Assembly: GCA_030248225.1 (NCBI GenBank)
Contig: JASANE010017534.1
Location: 35,188-99,187 of the forward strand
DNA length: 64,000 nt
Reading direction: 5' to 3'
Origin: Trileptium ribeirensis
Lineage: Eukaryota > Nematoda > Enoplea > Enoplida > Thoracostomopsidae
Shown here: piece by piece, positions 13,001-22,094 of the stretch
Layout of the letters: the number at the start of each line of letters is the position of its first letter
Numbering within the stretch: the first letter of the stretch is position 1
Made by a program: the position numbers and the translations under genes
Notes under the pieces: model-generated
The model's database searches: none
The model's input: the letters and a program-made list of their open reading frames with translations, nothing else
Told to the model about the DNA's origin: nothing

Positions 13001-15991
13001 GAAAGAAGTTTCCCAATAACTTTCTTTGCTGAATATTTGGTTGCACAGTATTTAGGAAATTTTTTGGACGGAAAATGTTTTCTTATATTTTAGAAAAGCA
13101 TTTCTCTGTGATTTCATTAGCTCCAACGGCAATAGACTAACACATTAATGGTACGATGTACCAGATATTTAAGACAATAATGTGCACAATTTTATTCGAA
13201 CGTTATGTATTTAAAACACACATGCTTCCACTTAGCTGCATACCAAAAACACTTGTTCGTGAAATTCATGCAAAAATATATAAAAGCGGCCAATTCAGCC
13301 TTCACAAGCCTCGAAGAACTAGAAAATCTTTGGCTGCATCTTATTAATTTGGAAGAGCTGAAAATGAATGTGAAGTTCTGGTCTGAGCAATTTTAACGAT
13401 CTGGACAGTTCGGCTTGGGAACATCACTAACAATAATACAATCACAGTCAGAAATAAGTTCAAAATAATCGATTGATTTAGGTTGATTTCGATTAAAACA
13501 AATTTCAATCGATCTCGATTTAGGCGCAGTTACATAAATATCAAATCAAACCTTCTATTAAGCCAAGTCTTACTTGAATTTCACGGATTGCGAATAAGCG
13601 AAATTTCGATATATGGCGATTTGAATCGTTTTCGGTTACGCCATATTTTTCCCGCGACCAAAGTCTTTCGATCGCTGTAGGCCTAGCAGTAACAAATATT
13701 TTTCTTTGTGCAGAGCAAAACATTTAAGACCAAGCGGTAGATGTTAAGTTTAATGTGGCGTAATACAGTTTTATCGAAATGATATGTCAAAATAGACTCA
13801 TTAGTCTTATTCTACTGTTTTTAGGAGAGTTAAAATGAAATAAATATGCATTATTATATAAAGACATTTCTGCGGTATTTACTTATCGTGAGTATTTTAA
13901 GCGTATGTGTAATTAAACTTATGCATGAGTAAACTTAAGCTGCGTCGCCTTTCATCCCCTTTTGCAATTGGCGATTGGCAATCGCTTGTTCAGTGTACAC
14001 GAAATCTATAAAATTGTATGAGAACAAAAAATGAGGCTTTTAGGTATATAATGCATCTAAAACGTAAATGAACAAGAAATAGATTGTTTTTGTTGATTGC
14101 TTCTGAAGTGTTAGCGAACACCTTGCTTCTGCACTAAAGGTTAAAATACTGAATTTCGATTTTGTTAAACACGACATTTTTTCGCTGTATAATCTTGTTC
14201 GGGAACTCAATAATCTACTGTTCGCGACGCCGTTTGCCCAATGATTCAGTTGATATTTTCCGAAGTGACTGAACTATGATATTGGTTTATAAGGAATGCC
14301 TGTTAAAGTATGATGTTCGCGAACGCCTTCAGTTTAATATATATGCTGAAAAAACAAGTGCTAAAACAATGAACGTACGAATATGATGTTCGCAAACGTC
14401 TGGAGTTTCATACGTAAACATTTTTCTTTGGATTACTCTTGATATTTCCGACATTTTGCTCATGATTAATTTAATTGAAGTATGGGATCAGTGTTCGCTA
14501 CCCCTTATATAACCACCTCAATGTACGCGAACAGGTTTTTATGTGTAAAGGCAAACGCGCCCATTTATCGAGCAAAAAATTTGTGACGTTCATGAACACC
14601 TTTAACTAGGAAATGTTAAAATTAAAGCGTTGACTTGCAATTTCCATCAAAATACTCTTGTACGTCGATGGTCGAACATAACATACGGATTTAATGATGT
14701 AGTGTATTCGGCTCTCGGATTTCTAGTTATAATTTAAAATTTTTCACATTATTATTTTAACATTATCTTAGTTATGTACACACGTTCACGCATAGTTAAT
14801 ATCTTTTTTAGTATTAACGTAGTGTTAGGACTGTATGTGTGTTCGCGGACAGCTTAATCTCAACAGTAATTTATGTTCGCGAACAATTTTTTCATAAGAT
14901 AGCTCGGTCTGTTCGCACACAAAATTTATAAAATTGTATACATCATAGAACTGTTTACGACCCAATCAGACCGTTAAGAATATCAAGAATTGTGTTGGCA
15001 TAACGAAAAATTTCAAAACGTAAGTAGCCTAATTTAGCTTTTCGGAACACAGTTTTGGTGAAAGCGTAAAAGGTGCATTGCGTCACCTAACGTAACTTAA
15101 ACGTTTTTGCAATGAGATACTAAACAATCGCAGAACGGAAAAGTTTGGAAATAGCGCTAGGCTAATGTAACTATTAGTTTGTTCTCTAATAATATTTTGT
15201 ACATGATTTAAAAATACCATGGTAGGCGGCGCAGCTTAAGTTTATTCATGCATTAAAGTGAAAGAGCCCACTATTCTATTATGCTATTTTGGATAAAATA
15301 ATTTATTGTTGTGGAACTTGAGCAATTATTCGCGAACTCACTGCTCTTCGGTTGAAATTTTGTGTTCGCGCAAATTCAAGGAAAATTGTCTGAAATTTAT
15401 CGAATTTGAATTATTAGGACAGGTTTATTTATATCGTCATAATTACATTAGATTTGTTCCCGTACAGAGACTGATTCTAATACAAAGTTAAAAGCCGTCA
15501 GAAATCCGTTTTTCTGCAAATTAAAAAATAGACAATATTCTGTTTGAGCACGAGGTGCAACTTGTGGCACTCGGGTTTGATTTGGCCAATTTTTGGATAT
15601 TGAAATAAGTATGCAAATTCCGTATTTTTCTTTATTTTTACAAAATGACTCTGGTGGGGTCACCTTAAGTGCACTCGCGCATTATTGTATATTCGTTTAA
15701 TATTATAATACACAACATACACAATTTATTAAGCGCAGACAATAAATTATTTGGTCCACAACTAAACACTGCTTCGTATCCTTGCTCTTTACAGGCCTTA
15801 ATTGCTACAGCATGATGAAGCACGATACACTCGTACTGTCGCTTGGAGCTTTAGATCGCATCGAAGAACGTATTTTGTATCACTTACGACATCCAAAGTC
15901 GATGCAGAAAAAGTTTAGACATCGCGATTATATGGAATTAAATACGGAGGAAAACGATCAAGATGACTCGGATGATTGCCCGTTTGTCTGA
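938..15991 (+). CDS. MRPL4: Mitochondrial ribosomal protein uL4m (MRPL4), 8 exons, N-terminus missing
   Basis: This gene encodes the uL4 protein of the mitochondrial large ribosomal subunit, whose extended loop lines the peptide exit tunnel. I joined exons 938-1097, 4345-4396, 5083-5200, 8839-8945, 9264-9317, 10279-10337, 12526-12599 and 15795-15991 (stop). Every intron starts GT and ends AG, and all junction phases agree. About 272 residues are visible; human MRPL4 has a little over 300. Family hallmarks in order are the LHPDVF block, the DIL-x(5)-WQ-x(2)-Y segment, the glycine-rich [11 protein letters not shown]...QKG loop followed by ARHGSIRSP, the GGVAHG block, DDL-x-VVDSL, a WG-x-SVLFVD strand, the VIPYYGLN turn and [10 protein letters not shown] near the C-terminus. 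The tail is acidic ([10 protein letters not shown]). The targeting peptide is expected on a missing first exon. A variant poly(A) signal ATTAAA follows the stop near 15995. Introns range from about 0.3 to 3.6 kb. Confidence 0.93.
2390..3450. repeat. AT-rich repeat block with 159-bp tandem duplication
   Basis: A 159-bp unit starting TATCGAACAGGTGCAAGACA at 2527 is repeated at 2686 with only small changes. Around it are many interleaved CTAATTAG and TTAATTAGC blocks (2575-3320) and a GAAGCGAAGCG start near 2407. It looks like an old repetitive element with internal duplication. No ORF of note is present. Confidence 0.7.
4231..4324 (+). mobile_element. 94-bp MITE, TA-flanked, family copy 1
   Basis: The element runs from TACAGTCACAGCC to GGGCGCACTGTA, so its ends are imperfect inverted repeats starting TACAGT with a TA that could be the target site, as in Tc1/mariner MITEs. 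The interior is rich in ATCGAT and TCAATCGATT. Relatives lie at 13438-13532 and 11475-11708. Confidence 0.6.
4345..4396 (+). CDS. MRPL4: MRPL4 exon B (52 bp)
   Basis: A mini-exon between acceptor TTCAG and donor GTAAGT. It encodes the LDIL...IEWQEKY segment that aligns with the conserved VDILHQ-x(2)-RWQ-x-MY helix of uL4m. One base completes the arginine from exon A, and it ends in phase 0, matching exon C. Confidence 0.9.
5083..5200 (+). CDS. MRPL4: MRPL4 exon C (tunnel loop)
   Basis: The acceptor TTTTAG precedes 5083 and the donor GTACGT follows 5200. It encodes the most diagnostic part of uL4m: [13 protein letters not shown], then QKG and ARHGSIRSP. The last base G is completed by GT of exon D to give Gly-Gly-Val. 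Confidence 0.95.
5156..5383 (+). repeat. 114-bp tandem duplication of exon C end plus intron start
   Basis: The segment 5156-5269 (the 3' part of exon C, its donor and the first intron bases) is repeated at 5270-5383 with an offset of 114 bp. The second copy still reads [13 protein letters not shown], but its donor position has changed from GGTACG to TGATAT. It is therefore probably a dead partial exon duplicate in the intron. Confidence 0.75.
5384..8838 (+). other. Rest of MRPL4 intron C
   Basis: No exon is needed or seen here. The short ORFs near 5555-6330 show no recognisable family. The stretch 7205-7990 contains a large direct repeat, listed separately. Confidence 0.6.
7205..7990 (+). 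repeat. Direct repeat, about 346-bp offset, two and a half copies
   Basis: Blocks such as TCTTGGGCGGCTGATAAG, TTTCACCAGGGGCTTTTCGG and the nearby ACGGGGGTAT motif occur at matching places in 7215-7545 and 7561-7880, offset by about 346 bp. A third partial and more diverged copy runs to about 7985. ORFs pass through both strands (for example 7691-8269), but the match is at DNA level and no protein family is recognised, so I call it a repeat. Confidence 0.75.
8839..8945 (+). CDS. MRPL4: MRPL4 exon D
   Basis: The acceptor is TATTTTAG and the donor GTTTGC. It encodes [17 protein letters not shown] and a following helix ending in IKHSQ, matching the GGVAHGPR...YYYMLP block of uL4m. It ends in phase 0. 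Confidence 0.93.
9264..9317 (+). CDS. MRPL4: MRPL4 exon E (54 bp)
   Basis: The acceptor is AATTTTAG and the donor GTAACT. It encodes [12 protein letters not shown], equivalent to the DDLHIVDSLE strand of uL4m. It has 18 codons and is phase 0 at both ends. Confidence 0.92.
9318..10278 (+). other. MRPL4 intron E
   Basis: AT-rich intron sequence. I see no exon and no clear repeat in it. Confidence 0.6.
10279..10337 (+). CDS. MRPL4: MRPL4 exon F (59 bp)
   Basis: The acceptor is TGTTTTAG and the donor GTAAGT. It encodes [19 protein letters not shown], matching the LTEL...WG-x-SVL-x-VD segment of uL4m. It ends with two bases of a codon finished by exon G. Confidence 0.92.
10358..10747. mobile_element. 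390-bp MITE with CTGGGCT-TCCA inverted ends
   Basis: The left end CTGGGCTCTCCAAAT and the reverse complement of the right end CTGGGCTATCCATTC match as imperfect terminal inverted repeats. No transposase is encoded, and no clear target duplication is visible. It begins only 20 bp after the exon F donor site, inside the MRPL4 intron. Confidence 0.65.
10748..12525 (+). other. Rest of MRPL4 intron F
   Basis: No exon is seen before 12526. The region includes the larger member of the AATCGAT MITE family at 11475-11708. The minus-strand ORF at 11976-12305 has no recognisable family and is probably chance. Confidence 0.55.
11475..11708. mobile_element. Longer relative of the 94-bp AATCGAT MITE family
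   Basis: The left end is TGCAGTCTCGGCGAAAAATA. The reverse complement of the right end, CACAGTCACCACCAGGAAG, resembles the 4231 copy start. The interior has repeated ATTTCGATT and CGAAAT blocks. It appears to be a longer and more diverged family member. Confidence 0.5.
12526..12599 (+). CDS. MRPL4: MRPL4 exon G
   Basis: The acceptor CATTTCAG precedes 12526 and the donor GTAAAT follows 12599. It encodes [15 protein letters not shown] and the FNVIPYYG turn, equivalent to the PRNI...AT...INLMPTYG segment of uL4m. It takes one base from the preceding codon and leaves one G for exon H, in full phase agreement. Confidence 0.92.
13438..13532 (+). mobile_element. 95-bp MITE, family copy 2
   Basis: It runs from TACAATCACAGTCAGAAATA to TTAGGCGCAGTTA and aligns nearly end to end with 4231-4324 (AGAAATAAGT-CAA-ATAATCGAT and CGATTT-GGCGCA). 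The ends are TA-flanked. Confidence 0.6.
14110..15373. repeat. Cluster of about 13 GTTCGCGAAC-like palindromes
   Basis: The ten-base palindrome GTTCGCGAAC is perfect at 14315 and 14875. Near matches lie at 14110, 14197, 14220, 14388, 14493, 14523, 14588, 14841, 14911, 15329 and 15364. The spacing is irregular and the intervening sequence shows no obvious long repeat. In this AT-rich setting such a CpG-containing motif should be rare. Confidence 0.7.
15795..15991 (+). CDS. MRPL4: MRPL4 terminal exon H
   Basis: The acceptor CTTTACAG precedes 15795 and the stop ends at 15991. It encodes [19 protein letters not shown] and an [10 protein letters not shown] helix, the conserved C-terminal part of uL4m, followed by a basic then strongly acidic tail. 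ATTAAA lies just after the stop. Confidence 0.95.
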
Positions 15992-16259
15992 AATTAAATA
16001 ATTATTGTTAGGAATCGTTAGGACACCTGCGCGGCTTCGTTACTTTATGATTTTTACCTAAGACCTTGAACCTGGATCGGGTTCAAGTGCCTGCTTTTTA
16101 CCTACTAGGTAACGCGATAGGTCAAAATTGAATCCAGCTAAAATAATTTGAGCATGTAGTCAAACAAACAGGACATGTATTGTTACAATTGAAGTACTTG
16201 CCAAAAATGACTTTTGCTCGCGACTCGCTCGAAGTTTTAATAGTCTCAACATCTGGAGC
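15992..16259. other. MRPL4 3' flank
   Basis: Short non-coding stretch between the MRPL4 stop and the hAT element. It presumably contains the 3' UTR. Confidence 0.5.
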
Positions 16260-16439
16260 CAGGGTGGCCATCGCCTCAAATTGGAAAATATTCCTCAAAT
16301 TTCACCCAAAGGGCCTTATTTCCTCAAATTTCGAGATAATTCTTCAAATATTTTCAGAATGAGATAAAGGACTACAATAACACTGGCCTAATTTTGCTGT
16401 TTTCTGAGCATTTTCAGTGCAAAAATTCCCAAAAATTTT

Positions 16440-17264
16440 TTGGTTTTTGCAGGTATCATGCGTCAGATTCCCACGTCGACTATTTTTTCGCTAACGGGGT
16501 GGTGTGATCGGTCCGTCACCATCCCGTTTCAAAGGGCCGACCCAACTATTTCGATCCTCGTTTGTGGTGATGTTCATCCCAACTCCGGGCCACATAGGAC
16601 GAAGTTCCAACAATGCTGGGTGGCAAAATTTACCAGCTGGTCAAATTGGCTCCGTAGTGTTCCTGGCTCCTCAGACGAAGCCTTCTGCACTTACTGCAAA
16701 CGCAGCTTCAAGATCAGCGCCCTGGGCAGAGCTGCAATGACAAGCCATGAGAGAAGCAAGAGCCACCAAGACATCGAAAAAGCGAAGTCGCAGCAGTTGA
16801 GCGTCGTCGATATGTTTGCCACTCCATCCACTTCCACTGCTGACCCAGAAGTTAAAGATGTTACTACTGAGGATGCGCCTGCGCGTCAAGCGCCATCTTC
16901 AGCGTTCCCATCGAAACAGCTGAAGCTGAAAGCCACCAGGGCCGACCTCATTTGGACATTGAAAGCGGTGTGGTCACATTTGTCCTATCGATTCTCCGAT
17001 ATGCTCGGCGACGTTTTAAAGGAAATGTTTCCTGACAGTCAGATTGCAGATGAGTTCAGCACTGGTCGCACTAAAGCGCGATATTTGATCGTCTACGGCC
17101 TCTCCTCATTTTTCCGCAAATCCCTCAGCAACAGCATAGCAAACTGTGAAGTGACGTGCTTGTGCTTCGACGAGGCACTGAACAAAGTTAGTCAACGTGA
17201 CCAAATGGACATACACGTCCGCTTTTGGAGCTCTGACAAAACTCTGTGGCGACAGGTATGTTGA
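16440..17264 (+). pseudogene. hAT transposase N-terminal part (zinc finger), truncated
   Basis: This ORF of about 270 codons follows a strong acceptor (TTTTTGCAG, ending at 16451), so translation could start at the ATG at 16458. A short hydrophobic segment ending in GDVHPNSGP is followed by KFQQCWVAKF. A TTF/BED-like zinc finger comes next, with a C-x2-C pair (FCTYCKRSF) and SHERSKSHQ as the histidine pair. The chain continues to SLSNSIANCEV...LCFDEALN and DIHVRFWSSDK, which resembles the start of the hAT catalytic core in this family. It then breaks off: the usual several hundred residues of RNase-H core and hAT dimerisation domain are missing. Confidence 0.75.
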
Positions 17265-17513
17265 CTTGACCCCAGATATGCTGAAATCGGTTTCTCAAGC
17301 GCACAAGCGCTATAATCAGGCCCTGGAGTCGAAGAAATCAAGTGACATCCAACAGTCCAACAGCAGCAAATGCAGCATCGAAAACGAAAGATGATCGCTG
17401 ATCAAATGAGTCAGCTGGCGGAGGAGAAGCGGAGGCTTGACAACGATAGCGCTTTGCGATCTGCTGAGATAGCGAAGCGGATGTCGGAGCTGCAGAAGTC
17501 TCTTGGAACATAG
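17262..17513 (+). pseudogene. hAT transposase C-terminal coiled coil, frameshifted
   Basis: Directly after the truncated N-terminal part, the sequence reads DLTPDMLKSVSQAHKRYNQA and then a charged coiled coil including MSQLAEEKRRLDND and a stop at 17511-17513. A frameshift near 17340 separates the two pieces. Animal hAT-like proteins of the same zinc-finger family end with a similar DLTP-x-LL-x-SV motif and a lysine/glutamate-rich coil, so I infer that a deletion joined the two ends of one gene. Confidence 0.65.
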
Positions 17514-17772
17514 TGGCTGCGATTAAACATGGCAACGGCCACGAATCAGCGTGGAATTGGGCTTAGACGACCCTTGCCTCCGGAGTCTACACAAATGATA
17601 CGCCACATATTTAAAGGTTGGTTAACCTACAACGATATTATACTAAAATCACATAACGACCTAAAAATAACTTCAATTCATCATGATTTTTGCTTGAAAA
17701 GTTCCTCAAATTTGCACTAAAAATTCCTCAAGTTTCCTCAAATTTTGACATTGAAAAGCATTGGCCACCCTG

Positions 17773-18549
17773 TGGAGCGAGCCGTCCGCTCTCGGCGCGC
17801 TCGAAGTGCTCCGGTCATTTTTGGTACGTACTATACTTGTTAGGTAGCAAAAGCGCATAATCATGTTTTGAAAATCCATAATGTTGAAACACTCATTAAT
17901 TTGTCCGCGGCTGCTCGTTCAGTTGCAACTTGTATTCATGTTTTCTGGTAACTTATTCCAATAGCGTAAATTCAGCAAGTGCTTAGCTTATGTTCGGATT
18001 GCCTGTTCTGGTATGAATAATGCAGAACAAATTGCGCAATTAATGCATCAGTTTGGTAATTTTGTCTATCGTGCATGATTTATTAAAAGTATATAACAAT
18101 ATAAAGTTCAGTGCTTTATCAAGGTTTCTTTCAGAGAAACCACTTACCACTGAGAGTGGTAAGAGAAGCCTGTGAGTGACACCAAGAGAAGCCACCATAA
18201 ATCGATATACTGAAGAAAATACTATATTCCAATTTGCATGTACCGTAATCTTCATTTGAGGAAGTTACGGTTAATTTCTTTTTGAAACGAAACTATGCAG
18301 CGTTTACACTGAGGTGGAAATTATGGATTATTCAAGTTCCTCAAAGCATATGTCATCCCAAATACAGAAACGTTATAAGTTTTATTTGCATGAAATCAAT
18401 GCCAAGTTGTTAATCAGATCCGTCCATTTTGGAACAAAAAAGTGCGGAGGGAGGGGTGCGGCGTCTTCAGAGATAGATTCGTCGATTTGGATTGAGGGTG
18501 TCGACCCTTAGGAGGACAGACCCCTATTGCCACATATCTGCGTGTCTCA
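17773..18549. other. Spacer between hAT and Ginger-like elements
   Basis: No gene is recognised. A short inverted repeat lies at 18120-18175 (GGTTTCTTTCAGAGAAACC and ACCACTT...AGAGTGGT). Confidence 0.5.
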
Positions 18550-18927
18550 TGTCACCGGTGGGGGACGGTGTCGTGAAATATTTTTCCCCTGCTATATTTT
18601 CCCCCGAAGGTGCCATGTTTTCCCCCGTCTAACCTGCCATATTTTCCCCCTTAAGGTGCCATATTTTCCGCCATGATCTTATGCCTCTCACGGTGCTATA
18701 AATGTGTTTCTTGTTATATTTGTTCTATCTCATATTACCAGTGATGTAATATTTGATGCTCTTTGTGCATATATTCTGTTTTTCAGCCGAGATAAATATG
18801 GATATCATAGAATACTATGAAATATTTAACTATTTGAAATAATCTAATTATCCGAAGGCCATCATGTCGAAAGACAAACTACGGGACTTCCGAAAAAATG
18901 TGGCGTGTTCGAGATTCATATGGTTAA

Positions 18928-20450
18928 CGAAGAGGAAAAGTTGTTCCACAAACCGTCCAAAAATTTGGTCATTCTGGGTGAAGATCGAAAATTGGAAATT
19001 TTATCTGAGATTCACGCGGGCAGTGTTGGCGTTAAGTTCTTGGTCTAAATCTCTCCTGTGTGAGAGGCGAATGTTTGTCTTCTCTACTGATTTCTATGTA
19101 TTGTTTTATAGAAAACCGGGTACTTTCGTTGTCTGGCTATGACATGGGCATCTGAGCCAAAATAGATGTTTTATACTGTTAATGGCGATGGAAAATGTAG
19201 ATTTCATAGTCAAAACTGTGTTAATCCCTGAAGATTAGGTATTACTGACGAAATTTAGGACCACATTTCTGATTTGTGGTGTGGTCTAATTTGTGGTGTT
19301 CGTTTATTCGTGCTATAATTCCCAATGTGTATACTAACCTAATCTCCCGAAGCTTCTAGTCTATTCCAGGGTCTCACTTCGGCGCTAAAGCAACGATCCA
19401 AAAAATATCAGAGAGGTTTTGGTGGAAATGTTTTTCCATTGATGCGACCAATTTCTGCAGAAATTGCGCTGACTGTCAAAAGGCAAATCCACCTGACAAG
19501 TCACCGCCAACATTATTGCATCCGATCCATGTTCCTAACGAGATGTTTCACCGGTGGACCATGGACATGCCGCAGACTAAATCGGGCAACCAGTACATTT
19601 GTGTAGCGACAGAAGACCTTACAAAGTGGCCCGAAGTTCGGGCTCTTCCGGATAAGTCAGCTACAACCATCGCAGCTTGTGTGTTGCAGCTAGTGTATCT
19701 CTTTGGAGTGATGGAGCATTTGCAGAGGGACCAGGGGTCAGAATTTTGGAATAAGCTCAATGAAGAGCTGTGCAAAAACTTGGAGGAATAAAGCGGGACA
19801 TTTCGTCAGCTTTTTTAACCAGACATTGGAAACTCAACTTGTTAAAGTTTGCAAAAACGATATCACTCGTTGGGACGAAAGCATTCATTCAATAGCGTTT
19901 ACTTACCGCACCCGAAATCAGTCTTCCACAAAAATAATCCTTTTTTCTAATGTATGGAGCTCGTGCAAGACTCCCAGTAGAGCTTTCTTGCAACAGACAA
20001 TCGCAGACCGACGCGACGGATGGTGAGGGTGTCGTGCTTGATCGGATCATAGAAATTGAAACTTCATTAACTGAACAAAGAAAGAACGCTGTTTTGAACA
20101 TCAAAGAAGCTCAGAGGAAACAAAAGGCCTCGTATGACCTTAAGCGGAAGGGTGCGCAGTTTTCAGTGGGCGATTCTGTTTTGTTGAAAAATAGCAGGAA
20201 GGATTCGAGAAAGGGCGACACACTAAAAACAAGATGGCTTGGTCCGTATCGCATCGAGGAAATTTTGGGAAAGAGTACATTCCGTATCTCCCGGGACGGT
20301 GCTAGTCTGAGGAATAAGGTCAGCGGGGAAAATTTGAAGCGTTTTCATGAAGAATCCGGTGAACGCGATGATATTCGAACGTTTAGCCCAGCCACAGTTG
20401 CTGAGCGAACTGAAATAGCAAAAAAAACTGGTCACATTGAGCTGTGTTAA
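18928..20450 (+). pseudogene. Ginger-like transposase (integrase) with GPY/F domain, broken
   Basis: An N-terminal exon-like stretch ends near 19021-19030 with EILSEIHAG. After an apparent intron (donor near 19023-19031, acceptor near 19359-19369) comes SHFGAKATIQKI and CRNCADCQKANP, the H-H-C-C zinc-binding domain. The integrase core begins at FHRWTMDMPQ (first Asp) and includes HLQRDQGSEF (second Asp). A stop at about 19791 and a missing segment remove the third acidic residue, and reading resumes with NQTLETQ. A frameshift near 19930-19950 moves to MYGARARLPVEL. A coiled region and the GPY/F domain (KTRWLGPYRIEEIL) run to a stop at 20450. With the catalytic Glu gone and several breaks, the copy cannot be active. 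Confidence 0.8.
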
Positions 20451-20489
20451 GCCGCCAACAATGCTTTTGTCCAATAAACTTGGTCCACC

Positions 20490-20896
20490 AAAAACAACAA
20501 GAATGCTGGCTCTGAAAATTTTCACAAGCAGGTGAGAGACAGTATTGTGGCAGCAATCAAAACGTCAACTATCTCCGAAGCATTGAAGGATATCATTAAC
20601 GATGAACCAAACACTTATCTGAACAAGTCGGGCATGGAGAACAACGCGGTTTGGGCTACAAAATGTGAGATCTTCGCCACCGCTATGTTGACAGGAATTG
20701 ATATAGAGGTTTATTCGGCGTTCGGTGGCAGCGGCATGGATGCAACAGATCGTCCAGGAAGGCTGTTGGAAAATTGATTGAAAGAGCCATTTATGTCGTG
20801 AACGAAAATGATCATTTTGAAGTTGTAACTAGTGTTAATGATTGGGGTTACAATGTTTGCGTGTGGATATACAACGGATATAGAAATGATGTGACT
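20490..20896 (+). pseudogene. OTU-like cysteine protease remnant of the Ginger-like element
   Basis: The piece reads HKQVRDSIVAAI, then WATKCEIFATAMLTGIDIEV, a typical OTU core helix. After a frameshift near 20745 comes YVVNENDHFEVVTSV, where the His would be the catalytic base. The N-terminal GDGNC-type block with the catalytic Cys is not visible; the expected position is interrupted by a stop. OTU domains downstream of integrases are known in Ginger elements, so it is most likely part of the same former gene. Confidence 0.65.
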
Positions 20897-21073
20897 TAGA
20901 GAAATTATTATACCTTTAGTTATGCTTAAAATGGAACCGCGAGGAGAAAAACATCGTGGGATCAAAATAACGCTGACGAAAAATTTGGCAGGCTAGGCGG
21001 GGGAAAATATGGCACCTTAAGGGGCGAAAAATATGGCTCCTTAAGGGGGGAAAATATGGCAAAACACCGGACA

Positions 21074-22094
21074 TTGTGTAATCGTCAGAAGAAACAATTT
21101 TACAGCGAGAGTTTGCGCTACTCAGGCTTGGTAATATCGTGAACGGCATAGCAAATAGCACTTAAGAACTTTAATGCCGTTTTTATGTTGCATTTACTAT
21201 TTTACTACTGCACATTGTCTATATTTTCTTAACAGTGAGAAACGCAGCATACTACGGTCATAGTTTCATATTTATTTTAGTAAAAATGCTGCAAAATTTG
21301 GGATACTTTTAATTTTCATTTCACAAGCTGAAAGTATCTTTCTCGCCATTTTTATATTTTAACTAATTAGTACAATATAGTAAAATAATGATAGTAAAGT
21401 TTTATTGATTGGAAGAGCGCTGACAAATTTGAGCAATACATTCTATAACCGCATACATACTTCTCAAGAGTTCTAGGGATCTAGTACGGGTGGCATAGTA
21501 TGCCTAAATATCAATCCCTAGATTAACGTATTTATGGTAGCCTAAATGACAAATATGCTTACATATACATATGAATGGTTTTGCACGATGCAAGAATGGT
21601 TTTGCCGTCGCAGTTCAGACCATCGTGCTTAGGCTATGCATCACTTACATGAAAGTTCTGCATATCACTGAGCAGTGAGTCGTAGTTTGTATTAACGAAA
21701 TCTTTTGTCTAGTGGATGCCTCACGCAATTTACACTTAAATAGGGGTCAATTACCTTCCTAAATTTCGCTGATACGACGCATTCGGATTTTGGCATGGTG
21801 TTTGAGCGTAAATTTGTGATTGAGGCAAGTTTCAATGCTTTTGCTAAAATTGTAATTTGTAATGTAATATTGCGATACTTCCCCGGAGTTAGCGATGCGA
21901 TTTATTTTACAGAGGTCGGGGCGGCCGGTCTGTTTAGAATCACAGGTGTTAACGTTGTTCCGTCGTAATAGCGAGACTACAGAGCGCACTCTAATTGTCC
22001 ACAGTGACACCATTTCAATAATTATGCATGAACATCAGACTGTATATGATACCACTTCGTGCAAAAATAATCAAGAATAAGACGCATTTCCCAT
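21074..22094. other. Unassigned spacer
   Basis: No gene recognised. The ORFs at 21759-22080 lie on opposite strands and show no family features. Confidence 0.5.

Larger units (their letters stand above)
12600..15794 (+). other. MRPL4 last intron
   Basis: About 3.2 kb without a required exon. It holds a 95-bp MITE copy (13438-13532) and a cluster of GTTCGCGAAC-like palindromes (14110-15373). ORFs at 13156-13396 look helix-like but have no recognised family or useful splice context. Confidence 0.6.
16260..17772 (+). mobile_element. hAT-type DNA transposon, internally deleted
   Basis: The terminal inverted repeats are CAGGGTGGCCAT at the left and the reverse complement CAGGGTGGCCAA at the right. 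The 6-base direct repeat TGGAGC abuts both ends (16254-16259 and 17773-17778), where hAT elements usually make 8-bp duplications. TTCCTCAAATTT-like subterminal motifs occur on both sides in the same orientation. Inside are the first and last parts of a transposase, but the catalytic middle is absent, so the copy is non-autonomous. It lies about 270 bp downstream of the MRPL4 stop. Confidence 0.85.
18550..21073 (+). mobile_element. Ginger-like DNA transposon, decayed
   Basis: The left end begins TGTCACCGGTG and the reverse complement of the right end begins TGTCCGGTG. Both ends then carry two or three copies of a GCCATATTTTCCCCC-TTAAGG motif in inverted orientation, giving terminal regions of about 140 bp. 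The interior contains, in order, an integrase zinc-binding region, an integrase core, a GPY/F module and an OTU-like segment. Ginger elements are described as cut-and-paste transposons with Ty3/gypsy-like integrases, TGT ends, a GPY/F domain and in some cases an OTU protease, so this fits. I saw no clear target-site duplication. Confidence 0.75.

Noticed and set aside
13156..13396. Overlapping ORFs with a helical look
   Set aside because: They lie within the MRPL4 intron, fit no phase, and show no family motif.
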